Assembly (NCBI GenBank): GCA_021790515.1
Contig: JAJYHV010000003.1
Span: 1 to 50,479 of the forward strand
From: Pseudomonadota bacterium
GTDB lineage: Bacteria; Pseudomonadota; Gammaproteobacteria; Burkholderiales; Sulfuriferulaceae
DNA: 50,479 bases
Reading direction: 5' to 3'
In this document: piece after piece, positions 33,313 through 42,025 of the stretch
Layout of the letters: every line of letters begins with the position of its first letter
Numbering within the stretch: the stretch's first letter is position 1
Translations under genes and position numbers: made by a program
The notes under the pieces: model-generated
What the model saw: the letters and a program-made list of their open reading frames with translations, nothing else
Databases searched by the model: none
Told to the model about the DNA's origin: nothing

Positions 33313-35598
33313 TCAAAATGGTGGATCAAGACGGAATTGTTGATGCCAGCGCAAGACTTGATCTGGCATTAGTGGGCGGGAGATATAGTAACCTTGGATT
33401 TCATCACAGTGTTCTGTTTTGAGTTGTGATAGTTGTCCCTGCGTTTCAACACCTTCGGCGATGGTCTTCAGATCCAGCCCCTTGGCCATCTGAATGATGG
33501 CGCGGACGATGGCGATGTCGCCGCCGTTCTGGGTCATGCTGTTGACGAAGGATTGATCGATTTTCAGTTTATCAACCTTGAAGCGTTTGAGATAAGACAG
33601 GCTGGAATAGCCGGTACCAAAATCGTCGATGGAGAGTTGTATGCCCAGATGTTTGAGCTGACGAACCGTGTCCAGAATTTGTTCGGCATTGCGCATCAGG
33701 ATGGATTCGGTGAGTTCCAGTTCCAGCAGTGATGCAGGCAACCCGGATGTCTTGAGCGCATGCTCGACGGTGGCGATCAGGTTGCCATGACTAAACTGGA
33801 CGGCTGACAGATTGACCGCCATGCGGCAGCCGGCAAGACCCTCATGTTGCCAGGCGGCGGCTTGCCGACAGGCTTCGTGCAGTACCCAGGCGCCAATCTG
33901 CACGATGGTACCGTTGTCTTCTGCAATGGGAATGAAATGTCCGGGCGGGATGTTACCCAGTACGGGATGTTCCCAACGCAATAGCGCTTCGACACCGATG
34001 AGTTGACCAGTGACGAGGTCGATTTGCGGCTGATATTGCAAGTAGAATTGTTGCAGAGAGAGTCCTTGGCGCAGACCATTGCTCAATTCGATGTGCTGCT
34101 GCGCTTCGGTGTGCATTTGCTCGCTGTAAAAACGCCAGGTATTGCGGCCACCTTCTTTGGCGCGGTACAGTGCGATGTCAGCGGCTTTGAGCAGGGCATC
34201 AAAATTTTCGCCATCGTTCGGGTACACTGCCGCGCCGATAGAGACGTTGACAGCGATGTGCGTGTCTCCAATCTGGAAGGGAATCTGCATTTGCCGATGA
34301 ATGGTTTCCAGCAGTTCCGGCAACCGTTCGTCATCGTGTGTCAGCGGTGACACAATCAGAAATTCGTCGCCGCCTTGTCTGCCCAGAATATCCCGGTCGG
34401 CCAGACAGGTGCGCAGGCGCAGTGCCGTTTCTACAATCAGCGCATCACCTTGCGGGTGCCCCATGGAATCATTGATGTGTTTGAAGTGGTCTATGTCCAA
34501 CAGCAGGAAAGCAAGGCGGGTTTTGTTGTCGTGAGCGGCGAGCAAGCTCAGTTCGGCACGGTTTTTGGTCAGCGGTCGGTTAGGTAATCGTGTCAGCGCG
34601 TCGTGCCAGGCCAGAAATTCGACTTGTGCCTGTGCCTGTTTCAGATGACTGATGTCGGAATAAACAGCGATGTAATGGGTGATGGCGTTGTGTTCGTCAC
34701 GCACGACAGAGATGCCGGCCAGAAATGGTTTGATGGTTCCATCTTTGGTTCTGTTCCAGATTTCGTCCTGCCAGTAGCCAGTCTGTTGTAGACGGCGCCA
34801 CATTTTCTGGTAAAAATTGCTGTCATGATGGCCGGATTTCAGCAGTTTGGGCGTTTGCCCCATGACTTCCTGCTCGGTAAAACCAAAGGTGCGGGTAAAT
34901 GTTGGATTGATGGAGACAAAACGTTGATGCACGTCGGTAATGATGATGCTTTCGCCACTGTTCTGGAAAATCTGGGCATTCAGGCGCTGGCGCGCCATGT
35001 GCTGTTGGCGCAGCAGAGCAATACCGATGATGGAAGCGCCGGTTTCCAGTAATTTTTTATGAAAATCGCTGGGGCTGCGGTATTCGAAACTGGATAGTGC
35101 GAATGTCCCGACAATCTGGTTGTCAGTTCTATAAATGGGTACCGACCAGCAGGATTTCAGATGATAAGTTTCTGCCAAATGGCGCAAATCTTGCCAGCGG
35201 GCGTCATGCGGGATGTCATTCACGAAAATGGGTATTTTCTGGAATAACACGTTCCCGCAGGAACCGGCGCCAGGGCCGGGGCGCAAATCGGAAAGCTGCT
35301 CGCGGACGACCGGAGAGATGTTTGGCGCGGCCATGACATCAAGTTTTTTCCGCTTGTCGTCATATAACATGACGCTGGCGGCCGCATTAGGTAATAGACG
35401 CTCGGCCATACGACAAAGGTCGTCAGCAATTTCCTGTGCGCTGCGGTCATGCAGCAAGGAGCGCAATATCGTTTGCTGCAAGTCGAGAATCTGCTCTTTT
35501 TCCAGTTCGGACAAGTTGGCATAACCATCTGATGCTGCCGTCGGTTGGCAGGTAGTATCTTGAGGTAATTGGTCAGATTCGCGTTCAATTTCTGCCAT
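33313..35598 (-). CDS. GAF-PAS-GGDEF-EAL cyclic-di-GMP enzyme
   Basis: A 761-residue regulator with four domains: GAF (about 45-200; LRPGPGAGSCGNVLFQKIPIFVNDI), PAS (about 208-325; GESIIITDVHQRFVSINPTFTRTFGFTEQEVMG), GGDEF (about 335-490) and EAL (about 505-755). GGDEF is intact in GRQGGDEFLI, so diguanylate cyclase activity is possible. The EAL catalytic set looks complete: GVEALLRW, LELTESILM, DDFGTGYSSLSYLK, KIDQSF and AEGVET, so phosphodiesterase activity is also likely. No transmembrane segment. GGAG precedes ATG 35598. Probably controls attachment or motility; no effector gene lies nearby. Confidence 0.93.
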   Translation of the reverse strand: MAEIERESDQLPQDTTCQPTAASDGYANLSELEKEQILDLQQTILRSLLHDRSAQEIADDLCRMAERLLPNAAASVMLYDDKRKKLDVMAAPNISPVVREQLSDLRPGPGAGSCGNVLFQKIPIFVNDIPHDARWQDLRHLAETYHLKSCWSVPIYRTDNQIVGTFALSSFEYRSPSDFHKKLLETGASIIGIALLRQQHMARQRLNAQIFQNSGESIIITDVHQRFVSINPTFTRTFGFTEQEVMGQTPKLLKSGHHDSNFYQKMWRRLQQTGYWQDEIWNRTKDGTIKPFLAGISVVRDEHNAITHYIAVYSDISHLKQAQAQVEFLAWHDALTRLPNRPLTKNRAELSLLAAHDNKTRLAFLLLDIDHFKHINDSMGHPQGDALIVETALRLRTCLADRDILGRQGGDEFLIVSPLTHDDERLPELLETIHRQMQIPFQIGDTHIAVNVSIGAAVYPNDGENFDALLKAADIALYRAKEGGRNTWRFYSEQMHTEAQQHIELSNGLRQGLSLQQFYLQYQPQIDLVTGQLIGVEALLRWEHPVLGNIPPGHFIPIAEDNGTIVQIGAWVLHEACRQAAAWQHEGLAGCRMAVNLSAVQFSHGNLIATVEHALKTSGLPASLLELELTESILMRNAEQILDTVRQLKHLGIQLSIDDFGTGYSSLSYLKRFKVDKLKIDQSFVNSMTQNGGDIAIVRAIIQMAKGLDLKTIAEGVETQGQLSQLKTEHCDEIQGYYISRPLMPDQVLRWHQQFRLDPPF

Positions 35599-36135
35599 GA
35601 CGTCTCCGGTCGGGAAATAGGCTTTTACAGAAAAACATTTTTGGCGAGAACAGTGGCCTGTGTATTCCGGGAGTCATGGGTTTGTTCCCGTATGGTCGCG
35701 TCTTATCCGCGTACGGACAAATCGGACATTCCTTCTACGAATGGTGCCATACGGGTCGCGATTTTTCAGGGTTGACTCGCAAGGCAATTTGTGGCGGAAT
35801 AAGGAGGTAATTTCTTTGCGCACGGTGATTTTGCCATTTCTAAAAATTTGCTTTTTATTTTCAGGGAAACAGAATGGATTTGTAAAGCATTTTCTGATGA
35901 TTGTCAGAAAGAAACTATAATACACCTGTATTTTCTCTGTAAGAGAAGTTTGTTGATAGTCGCGTTCACGGCCAAGAGACTGCTATAGTTTATTTGTCAG
36001 AGTGATTCCGGATTATTTATGGCGTGGTCATGTTGGTGTTTTCTGTGGTCTGCGCAACATTCGGGATGAAGAGGATGGGCGCCTTAAGAATGAACTTTGG
36101 TCATGCTGCAATGTCTCTAGCGGCAGGAGGTGGTG
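35599..36135 (+). promoter_or_regulatory. 537-bp intergenic region with operator-like palindrome and promoters
   Basis: No convincing gene. A perfect inverted repeat TTTCTGA-N6-TCAGAAA (35891-35910) is followed five bases later by an exact -10 TATAAT (35916-35921), so the palindrome covers the expected -35 and is well placed as an operator. A second -10-like TATAGT lies at 35984-35989. An imperfect longer inverted repeat (CCCGTATGG near 35687 with CCATACGGG near 35749) lies further upstream. The promoters read toward the Gly-rich secreted protein gene, leaving a 5' leader of about 130-210 bases. Confidence 0.5.
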
Positions 36136-36138
36136 ATG

Positions 36139-36597
36139 ATGAAAAAATATCTGGTGGCTTTGTTATTGGGAGTGTTGTCCATTACGGTGGCGGCTCCTTC
36201 GTTTGCCTGGTATGGCGGCGGGTGGCGTGGTGGTGGATGGCGTGGCGGCGGGTGGCGTGGCGGATGGTACCATCCTTATTGGGGCGGCTATGGTTGGGGT
36301 GGATGGGGTCCTTGGTGGGGGGCGGGAGCATTTTCTGCCGGGGTGTTGACTGGGGCTGTCGTCGCATCGCAACCGGTCGTTGAAGTAGATAATACGCCGC
36401 CGGTGGTGATGGATCCACAACCTCAGACAGTCGTGGTGCAACAGCAACCGGCTCCGCCTGCCCAGACGGGAGCGGTTATGCCGCAACAGCAGGCGGTCTG
36501 GTATTATTGCAGATCGTCAAAAATGTATTATCCTTACACTGATACATGTCCGGGCGGTTGGAAGACGGTGCCGGCGACACCACCTGATTCACATTAA
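36139..36597 (+). CDS. Small secreted Gly/Trp/Tyr-rich protein
   Basis: A 152-residue exported protein with signal peptide MKKYLVALLLGVLSITVAAPSFA. A (R)GGGW repeat region follows (about residues 25-55), then a hydrophobic Ala/Val stretch, a Pro/Gln-rich linker and the C-terminal block VWYYCRSSKMYYPYTDTCPGGWKTVPATP with two cysteines that probably form a disulfide. That terminal block recurs in many small proteobacterial envelope proteins of unknown function. AGGAGG (36125-36130) serves ATG 36139 or ATG 36136. Followed 21 bp later by a glycine-zipper lipoprotein gene, likely one operon for envelope proteins. Confidence 0.8.
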   Translation: MKKYLVALLLGVLSITVAAPSFAWYGGGWRGGGWRGGGWRGGWYHPYWGGYGWGGWGPWWGAGAFSAGVLTGAVVASQPVVEVDNTPPVVMDPQPQTVVVQQQPAPPAQTGAVMPQQQAVWYYCRSSKMYYPYTDTCPGGWKTVPATPPDSH

Positions 36598-36618
36598 TCA
36601 ATTATAAGGGATGGCACG

Positions 36619-37224
36619 ATGAGCGCAGGAAGAACAGGAGTATTATCGATTGCGGTGGTGGCACTGGTTGTTCCGGTGCTGGTTATGTCGGGTTGTGCCA
36701 CGCCACCCATGGGGCCGACTGTAGCGGTGATGCCGCCACCGGGCAAGCCGTTTGGGCAGTTCCAGGAAGATGATCTGGTGTGTCGTCATTTTGCGCAGAC
36801 GCAATTGGGCACCAATCCTGCCGATGCATCTCATCAACAGGAAGCTGCCGGTGCGATTGGCGGCGCGGCATTGGGTGCTGTGGCCGGCTCCTTGATCGGC
36901 GGTGGGCATCAAGGTGCTGGCGTGGGGGCTGGCATGGGCTTGCTGGCAGGCTCGGTCGTGGGGGCTGGTTCAGCCGGTCAGAGTGAGCGAGGCATGCAGC
37001 GTACTTATAATATCGCCTATGAGCAATGCATGTATTCCAGGGGCAATGTGCTGCCTTCTGCCGGGTACGGTTACCGCCGTCGGCAAACGGTTATCATGAT
37101 GCCGCCGAATGGCGCGCCGAATTATCAACAACCACCAACGGCGTCACCTCCGCCTCCACCACCTCCACCGGGTTATGGGCAAGCGCCTATGGCGTCACCT
37201 CCACCTCCTCCAGGTTATGAATAG
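36619..37224 (+). CDS. Glycine-zipper lipoprotein with proline-rich tail
   Basis: A 201-residue lipoprotein: lipobox VMSGC with C26, a Cys-containing region (DDLVCRHFAQTQLG), then a glycine zipper (about 75-115; GAIGGAALGAVAGSLIGGGHQGAGVGAGMGLLAGSVVGAGSAG) and a second conserved block RTYNIAYEQCMYSRGN. The tail is two proline-rich repeats (TASPPPPPPPPGYGQAPMASPPPPPGYE). A third, degenerate copy of the repeat lies past the stop codon and reaches into the convergent tsaD gene 4 bp away. Outer-membrane association is expected; function is unknown. Confidence 0.85.
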   Translation: MSAGRTGVLSIAVVALVVPVLVMSGCATPPMGPTVAVMPPPGKPFGQFQEDDLVCRHFAQTQLGTNPADASHQQEAAGAIGGAALGAVAGSLIGGGHQGAGVGAGMGLLAGSVVGAGSAGQSERGMQRTYNIAYEQCMYSRGNVLPSAGYGYRRRQTVIMMPPNGAPNYQQPPTASPPPPPPPPGYGQAPMASPPPPPGYE

Positions 37225-37239
37225 GCGCCTATGGCGTCA
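37183..37239 (+). repeat. 15-bp direct repeat spanning two convergent gene ends
   Basis: GCGCCTATGGCGTCA occurs at 37183-37197 and 37225-37239. The first copy codes for the lipoprotein tail (APMAS); the second lies just past its stop and encodes, on the other strand, the last residues and stop of tsaD. Confidence 0.85.
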
Positions 37240-38272
37240 TTTCCATCGTCCCGGTCGGTTCTGGCTTGCCGACCAGGGCGAGTTCCCAGCGCGGGCGTAT
37301 GCTGAATGCGCCTGCCGGTTGGCCGCGCTGGCGCATGAGCCGCAGACTGCCGGCCAGCGCAATCATGGCGCCGTTATCGGTGCAGAATTCCAGTTCCGGA
37401 AAGTGAACCGTCGCGTTTGATTTTCCGGTGTCTCGCAGCAACCGTTCACGTAATTGTCGGTTGGCGCCAACGCCGCCAGCCACGACCAGTCTGTTACATC
37501 GGCTTTGTTTCAGCGCAGTGAGTGTTTTGATGGATAGAATGTCAACCATCGCCGCTTGAAACGCTGCGGCAATGTCCGCATGTGGCGGATGGTCTGTATG
37601 TTGTTGTACCAACCTGCGTACGGCGGTTTTCAGCCCGCTAAAGCTGAAGTTGAGATCTCCCGAGTTGAGCAATGGACGCGGCAGGCGAAAGCGGGCGGCA
37701 TCGCCGCGTTCGGCCAAGGCGGACAGGGCAGCGCCTCCCGGGTAGCCTAAACCTAGTAACTGTGCGGTTTTGTCAAAGGCTTCGCCAGCGGCATCGTCCA
37801 GTGTGTCGCCTAGCAAGGTGTATTGGCCAATGTCATCGACGCGCATGATTTGGGTATGTCCGCCTGAAACCAGCAAGGCAATGAATGGAAAGGCCGGAGG
37901 AGTGGCGGACAGCAGTGGAGAGAGCAGGTGTCCTTCCAGATGATGTATGCCGATGATGGGGATGTCAAGGGCGCTTGCCAGTGCGTGGGCAAAACCGGTC
38001 CCCACCAGCAGTGCACCGGCAAGCCCGGGACCTTCCGTGTGGGCGATGGCGTCCAGATCGGTCAATGTGCAGCCTGCCGCAGCGAGAACTTGTCTGGTCA
38101 GTGGCAGGATGTGGCGGATATGGTCGCGTGAGGCAAGTTCGGGCACGACACCACCATATTCGGCATGCAAGGCAATTTGGGAATGCAAGGCGTGCGCCAG
38201 CAGACCGCGGTTGGCGTCATAAATCGCCAGGCCGGTTTCGTCACAGGAAGATTCAATACCGAGTACACGCAT
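37229..38272 (-). CDS. tsaD: tRNA N6-threonylcarbamoyladenosine transferase TsaD
   Basis: The catalytic subunit for the t6A37 tRNA modification, needed for ANN-codon reading. Motifs: [19 protein letters not shown], the metal-binding HHLEGH (about residues 111-116), [28 protein letters not shown], the [11 protein letters not shown] block and [15 protein letters not shown], with [12 protein letters not shown] near the end. 347 residues, the usual length. The C-terminal codons coincide with a repeat shared with the convergent lipoprotein gene. TsaB/TsaE genes are not in the window. Confidence 0.96.
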   Translation of the reverse strand: MRVLGIESSCDETGLAIYDANRGLLAHALHSQIALHAEYGGVVPELASRDHIRHILPLTRQVLAAAGCTLTDLDAIAHTEGPGLAGALLVGTGFAHALASALDIPIIGIHHLEGHLLSPLLSATPPAFPFIALLVSGGHTQIMRVDDIGQYTLLGDTLDDAAGEAFDKTAQLLGLGYPGGAALSALAERGDAARFRLPRPLLNSGDLNFSFSGLKTAVRRLVQQHTDHPPHADIAAAFQAAMVDILSIKTLTALKQSRCNRLVVAGGVGANRQLRERLLRDTGKSNATVHFPELEFCTDNGAMIALAGSLRLMRQRGQPAGAFSIRPRWELALVGKPEPTGTMEMTP

Positions 38273-38352
38273 TGTTCGCTTTCATTCGCTGGCAGGATTA
38301 AAAAAGATGAATTGGCGAAAGTTTTGTGGTAAATCCGTTACAATTATCATAA

Positions 38353-38381
38353 TTGTCACAATGGTGTCATGTTACTGTCAT
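38353..38381 (+). promoter_or_regulatory. Pho box with three half-sites upstream of phoB
   Basis: TTGTCAC (38353), GTGTCAT (38364) and CTGTCAT (38375) are spaced 11 bp apart, the direct-repeat geometry bound by phosphorylated PhoB. A -10-like TAAATT lies at about 38391-38396. The site should replace the -35 element and allow phoB-phoR autoregulation under phosphate limitation. Confidence 0.88.
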
Positions 38382-38421
38382 AGCATGAAGTAAATTATAA
38401 GCGAATTCAGGGAGAAAACCG

Positions 38422-39117
38422 ATGGCGGCCATGATTTTGCTGGTTGAAGATGAGTCTGGTATTCAAGAACTGGTCAAATTCAATTTAACCCAGTCCGGAC
38501 ATGCGGTGTTGTGTGCGGATTCTGCCGAGCAGGCGCTGATGTTGACGCGTGACACCATGCCGGATCTGGTGCTGCTGGATTGGATGTTGCCGGGCATGAG
38601 CGGCATGGAGCTGGCGCGTATTTTTCGTGCCGACGTGCGCATGAAACAGGTGCCCATCATCATGTTGACTGCGCGCGGCGATGAGCGGGATCGCGTGCTG
38701 GGACTGGAAACCGGTGCAGACGATTATATTACCAAACCTTTTTCACCACGCGAATTGTCTGCGCGCATCAAGGCCGTGCTGCGTCGGCGCGCGCCACAAA
38801 TGACAGAAGACCGGGTTGAAATGCAGGGTTTGAGTCTGGATCCGGTCAGTCATCGGGTCATGGGTAACGGGATATTGCTGGATCTGGGACCGACCGAATT
38901 TCGTTTGCTGCATTTTTTGATGACGCATCCGGAACGGGTGTATTCACGGGCACAGTTGCTTGATCAGGTGTGGGGCGATCATGTGTTTGTCGAAGAACGC
39001 ACGGTGGACGTACATATTCGAAGACTGCGTCTTGGTCTGGAATTGTCGGGTCATGATGCGATGATCGAGACCGTACGTGGTGCAGGTTATCGTCTGTCTT
39101 CGCATGTGATGGCGTAG
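38422..39117 (+). CDS. phoB: Phosphate regulon response regulator PhoB
   Basis: A 231-residue OmpR/PhoB-family regulator. Receiver domain with acidic pocket D10 and phospho-acceptor D53 ([13 protein letters not shown]), switch region [32 protein letters not shown], and a C-terminal winged helix (about 130-227; [32 protein letters not shown] and [16 protein letters not shown]), which is PhoB-specific. GGGAGA precedes ATG 38422. The Pho box immediately upstream and phoR 4 bp downstream secure the assignment. phoU and pst genes are not next to it. Confidence 0.95.
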   Translation: MAAMILLVEDESGIQELVKFNLTQSGHAVLCADSAEQALMLTRDTMPDLVLLDWMLPGMSGMELARIFRADVRMKQVPIIMLTARGDERDRVLGLETGADDYITKPFSPRELSARIKAVLRRRAPQMTEDRVEMQGLSLDPVSHRVMGNGILLDLGPTEFRLLHFLMTHPERVYSRAQLLDQVWGDHVFVEERTVDVHIRRLRLGLELSGHDAMIETVRGAGYRLSSHVMA

Positions 39118-39121
39118 TAAA

Positions 39122-40456
39122 TTGCAGGATTTCTGGTGGCGCCCGGTTTTTTTGCTGGCATTGCTGTTGCTGGGAACATTGACGGCGGGAGTGATGCTGG
39201 GCTGGATGCCGGCATTGTTGCTGACCATTCTCATTTTGCTGGTGTATCTGTATCGTCATCTGCGCGACATGGCGGTGTTGTCTGCCTGGTTGGTGGCCGG
39301 CGAGGGAGGGAATCTGCCTGCGGCCAGCAGCGAATGGGATGAAATATTCTATGGTCTGGAACGGCTTGTCCGGCGCAACAAGCGCGGCACAGCACGCCTG
39401 ATGGCGGTACTCGATCGTTTTGAGCATGCGGCACAAGCCATCCCGGATGGCGTTATCATGCTCAACGAGCAGGGACAGATTGACTGGTTCAATCAGATTG
39501 CCGCCGAGCATTTTGATCTGAATGAAAAAACCGATCGCGGTCAGTTCATGACCTATCTCATCCGGCAGTCCGCGTTTCAGGAATATCTGGACAGGCAGGA
39601 TTTTCGTGAGCCGCTGTTGATGAAATCAACCGGTTTGCGCGATACCACGTTGTCCGTGCAGATGGTGGCTTTTGGCGACCAACAGAGGATGCTGATTTCT
39701 CGCGATGTCACCCAGTTTGAAAAAGTCGAAGCCATGCGGCGTGATTTCGTCGCCAATGTCTCGCATGAACTGCGTACCCCGTTGACGGTAGTTGGCGGAT
39801 TTCTGGAAACTTTCGTTGATAATCGGGATATGATTGGTCAGGCTGATTTTTTGCATTATTGCGAGATAATGTTACAGCAGACTGATCGCATGCGCAGATT
39901 GGTGGAAGACCTGTTGACGTTGTCCCGCCTGGAAAGTGCGCAAAACCGGTTGGTGGAGTCGGTGATTGATATGCGGGCGTTGGTACAGTTTCTGTATGAT
40001 GATGCGCTGACATTGAGTGCCGGCCGACACCCGATTGTTTTGCGTTATGACAGCGATGCTGATGTGTTGGGCAATGCCGATGAGTTATCCAGCGCGCTGG
40101 GGAATCTGGTCAGCAATGCCATACGGTATACGCCGCCGGGAAAAGCAATTTATCTGGAGTGGGGTTGGCGCGAAGGGCAGATGTGCTTCGGTGTGCGGGA
40201 TGAGGGTGAAGGTATCGAACCGCACCATATTCCGCGTCTGACCGAGCGTTTTTATCGGGTTGATCGAGGGCGATCACGCGAAACGGGAGGTACCGGACTT
40301 GGCTTGGCGATCGTGAAGCACGTATTGACCCGTCATCAGGCTAAACTGGTGATTGAGAGCCAGATTGGAAAGGGCAGTTGCTTTAGCGCATGTTTTCCCC
40401 CGGAAAGAGTGATGTTGGCGTCGGATGATGAACAGAACGGCATGGCGACGGCATAG
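39122..40456 (+). CDS. phoR: Phosphate regulon sensor histidine kinase PhoR
   Basis: A 444-residue membrane kinase. Two close hydrophobic helices at residues 9-44 without a large periplasmic loop are typical of PhoR, which senses through the Pst/PhoU complex. A PAS-like domain (about 100-200; AIPDGVIMLNEQGQIDWFNQIAAEHF) precedes the H-box FVANVSHELRTPLTVVGGF and the ATP-binding N, G1, F and G2 boxes (NLVSNAIRYTPPG, VRDEGEGIEPHHIPRLTERFYRVD, GGTGLGLAIVKHV). The start is TTG 39122, 4 bp after phoB; later ATG starts would remove the first membrane helix. No good ribosome site is visible, suggesting coupling to phoB. Confidence 0.93.
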   Translation: MQDFWWRPVFLLALLLLGTLTAGVMLGWMPALLLTILILLVYLYRHLRDMAVLSAWLVAGEGGNLPAASSEWDEIFYGLERLVRRNKRGTARLMAVLDRFEHAAQAIPDGVIMLNEQGQIDWFNQIAAEHFDLNEKTDRGQFMTYLIRQSAFQEYLDRQDFREPLLMKSTGLRDTTLSVQMVAFGDQQRMLISRDVTQFEKVEAMRRDFVANVSHELRTPLTVVGGFLETFVDNRDMIGQADFLHYCEIMLQQTDRMRRLVEDLLTLSRLESAQNRLVESVIDMRALVQFLYDDALTLSAGRHPIVLRYDSDADVLGNADELSSALGNLVSNAIRYTPPGKAIYLEWGWREGQMCFGVRDEGEGIEPHHIPRLTERFYRVDRGRSRETGGTGLGLAIVKHVLTRHQAKLVIESQIGKGSCFSACFPPERVMLASDDEQNGMATA

Positions 40457-40486
40457 CAGGCAAGTATGATCAATCCGCCGCTCGGC

Positions 40487-40526
40487 AAAAAGAACGCCTG
40501 TCTGCTGGCGCAAGCAAGCAGGCGTT
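40487..40526 (-). terminator. Intrinsic terminator for the sqr transcript
   Basis: Arms at 40519-40526 and 40493-40500 (AACGCCTG/CAGGCGTT) form a stem that, read on the minus strand, is followed by CTTTTT (40492-40487). It lies about 60 bp after the sqr stop. Confidence 0.65.
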
Positions 40527-40532
40527 TGAGAA

Positions 40533-40557
40533 AGCCGGGAAAAGTATTTTCCCGGCT
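40533..40557. terminator. Bidirectional hairpin between phoR and sqr
   Basis: A perfect 11-bp stem (AGCCGGGAAAA / TTTTCCCGGCT) with a 3-base loop. Either orientation carries T residues in the descending arm but only a short T-run beyond, so it could terminate phoR and assist sqr termination. Confidence 0.6.
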
Positions 40558-40583
40558 GGAGGCGGACAAGAGTCCGGATCGAA

Positions 40584-41852
40584 TTATTTCAGTTTTTCAA
40601 TTCCCATGGCTTTGAGTATGAAGCGCTCATACAACGGTTCGGTCGTGCCCTTTTTCATTTTGCGAATAAAGTATTTTTCAAAACCGACTTTCGCCAGATG
40701 CACCCATTTGCCTTCTTTGAACCAGTTGGTGTTGCGTGGCGGTATTTGTGGCAAGGCAACAAAAGCGGCTCCTGTATCGCCAAAATCAGCCAGACAGATG
40801 GCATTCCAGGTCGGTTTCTCGGTCGGTTCGTGACCATCAAGCGCCAGACGGATATTGTGCGCTGCTGCGGTGACCATGCTTTCAATCATATAGCCGGTTT
40901 TGGGCGCGCCAGTCGGTACGGGTGTTGGCTCAACCGGTGGAATGGCCACACAAACGCCGACAGAATAAATGTTTTTGTATTTTGGGTTGCGCTGGTAAGG
41001 GTCAATCAGTATGAAGCCACGGGGGTTGGTCAAACCGTCAATTCCGAATACGGCATCAATCCCTTTGAATGCGGGCAACATCATGGAGTAACGAAACGGC
41101 AGTTCGTGTTCTTTCTTGATGCTGCCGTCGTCGTTATGTTCAGCAATGAACATTTTTCCTGCTTCTACTTTCAGCACTTTGGCATTACAAATCCATTTGA
41201 TATGGCGGTCGCGCATAATCGACTCCAGCATGCCGCGCGAATCGCCTACGCCGCCCAAACCGAGGTGACCAATGTAAGGTTCGGCGGTGACAAAGGTCAT
41301 GGGGACTTTGTCGCGTATTTTGCGCCGACGCAAGTCGGTATCCATGATGAGGGAATATTCGTAAGCCGGGCCATAGCACGATGCGCCTTGTACGGCACCA
41401 ACAACGATTGGTCCGGGATTGGCGCAAAAGCTTTCCCATTCGGCGCTGGACTTTTCGGCGTGATCGATGTGGCATACCGAGTGTGTATGGCCTTCCGGAC
41501 CCAGACCGGGTACTTCGTCAAAGGCAAGTTTCGGGCCGGTGGCGATGACCAGAAAATCGTAATCGACATGCTCGCCGTTCATGAGTTCGATACGGTTTTG
41601 GTCGGGATGGACGCGCTTGGCGCCATTGGCGATGAAGTGGATGTCTTTTTTTGCCAGATACGGGGCAATGGGGAAGGTGATTTCATCCCGGTCGCGCCAG
41701 TTGACGGCAGCCCACGGGTTGGATGGGGTAAACTGAAAATAGCTATAGTCGGAAATGACAGTAACGGTATCCTCCTTGCGTGCCAACTCTTTCATCTCAT
41801 AGGCCATGGGCATACCACCGATGCCTGCGCCGAGAATGACAATATGTGCCAT
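40584..41852 (-). CDS. sqr: Sulfide:quinone oxidoreductase (Acidithiobacillus-like type)
   Basis: A membrane-associated flavoprotein that oxidises sulfide to sulfane sulfur and passes electrons to quinone. ATG 41852 has a GGAG ribosome site and starts MAHIVILGAGIGGMPMAYEM with the FAD-binding GxGxxG. The three cysteines expected for catalysis are at C127 (SVCHIDH), C159 (GASCYGP) and C353 (NAICLAD), nearly the numbering of the Acidithiobacillus ferrooxidans enzyme. The quinone-side PVEPTPVPTGAPKTGYMIE and C-terminal EGKWVHLAKVGFEKYFIRKMKKG are also typical. 422 residues. Divergent from the FisR-like activator and preceded by a sigma-54 promoter. Confidence 0.95.
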   Translation of the reverse strand: MAHIVILGAGIGGMPMAYEMKELARKEDTVTVISDYSYFQFTPSNPWAAVNWRDRDEITFPIAPYLAKKDIHFIANGAKRVHPDQNRIELMNGEHVDYDFLVIATGPKLAFDEVPGLGPEGHTHSVCHIDHAEKSSAEWESFCANPGPIVVGAVQGASCYGPAYEYSLIMDTDLRRRKIRDKVPMTFVTAEPYIGHLGLGGVGDSRGMLESIMRDRHIKWICNAKVLKVEAGKMFIAEHNDDGSIKKEHELPFRYSMMLPAFKGIDAVFGIDGLTNPRGFILIDPYQRNPKYKNIYSVGVCVAIPPVEPTPVPTGAPKTGYMIESMVTAAAHNIRLALDGHEPTEKPTWNAICLADFGDTGAAFVALPQIPPRNTNWFKEGKWVHLAKVGFEKYFIRKMKKGTTEPLYERFILKAMGIEKLK

Positions 41853-41898
41853 GCGATGCTCCTTTATGCTGTTGTATGGGTAGTGCTTCCCCAAGTGT

Positions 41899-41914
41899 AG
41901 CAGGAGGTGTGCCA
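41899..41914 (-). promoter_or_regulatory. Sigma-54 (-24/-12) promoter of sqr
   Basis: On the minus strand TGGCAC-ACCTC-CTGCT matches the sigma-54 consensus TGGCAC-N5-TTGC at all but one conserved base, with the required 10 bases between GG and GC. Transcription would begin near 41889, about 37 bases before the sqr ATG. Confidence 0.85.
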
Positions 41915-41962
41915 GTTTTTAATTAATTGAATTTATTTGTTTTTTTCTTGTGTATTTGGCTT

Positions 41963-41983
41963 ATACTGCCAATGTGTCAGTAT
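41963..41983. promoter_or_regulatory. Palindromic operator/enhancer between sqr and fisR
   Basis: ATACTG-N9-CAGTAT is a perfect inverted repeat, centred about 84 bp upstream of the predicted sqr start point, the usual position for a sigma-54 activator site. It is the best candidate for the FisR-like protein's binding site. A second repeat TCATG-N9-CATGA (41998-42016) lies just before the fisR start and could serve autoregulation. Confidence 0.6.
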
Positions 41984-42025
41984 TGGTGTACGATATGTCA
42001 TGTCAAATTGGCATGAGGGGAAAAG

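Noticed and set aside
40698-41900. 400-codon open frame on the plus strand opposite sqr
   Set aside because: Exact antisense of a well-recognised SQR with all catalytic residues; the sequence shows no family features.
41956-41970. Second sigma-54 promoter reading toward fisR
   Set aside because: GG and GC are separated by 8 bases instead of the required 10.
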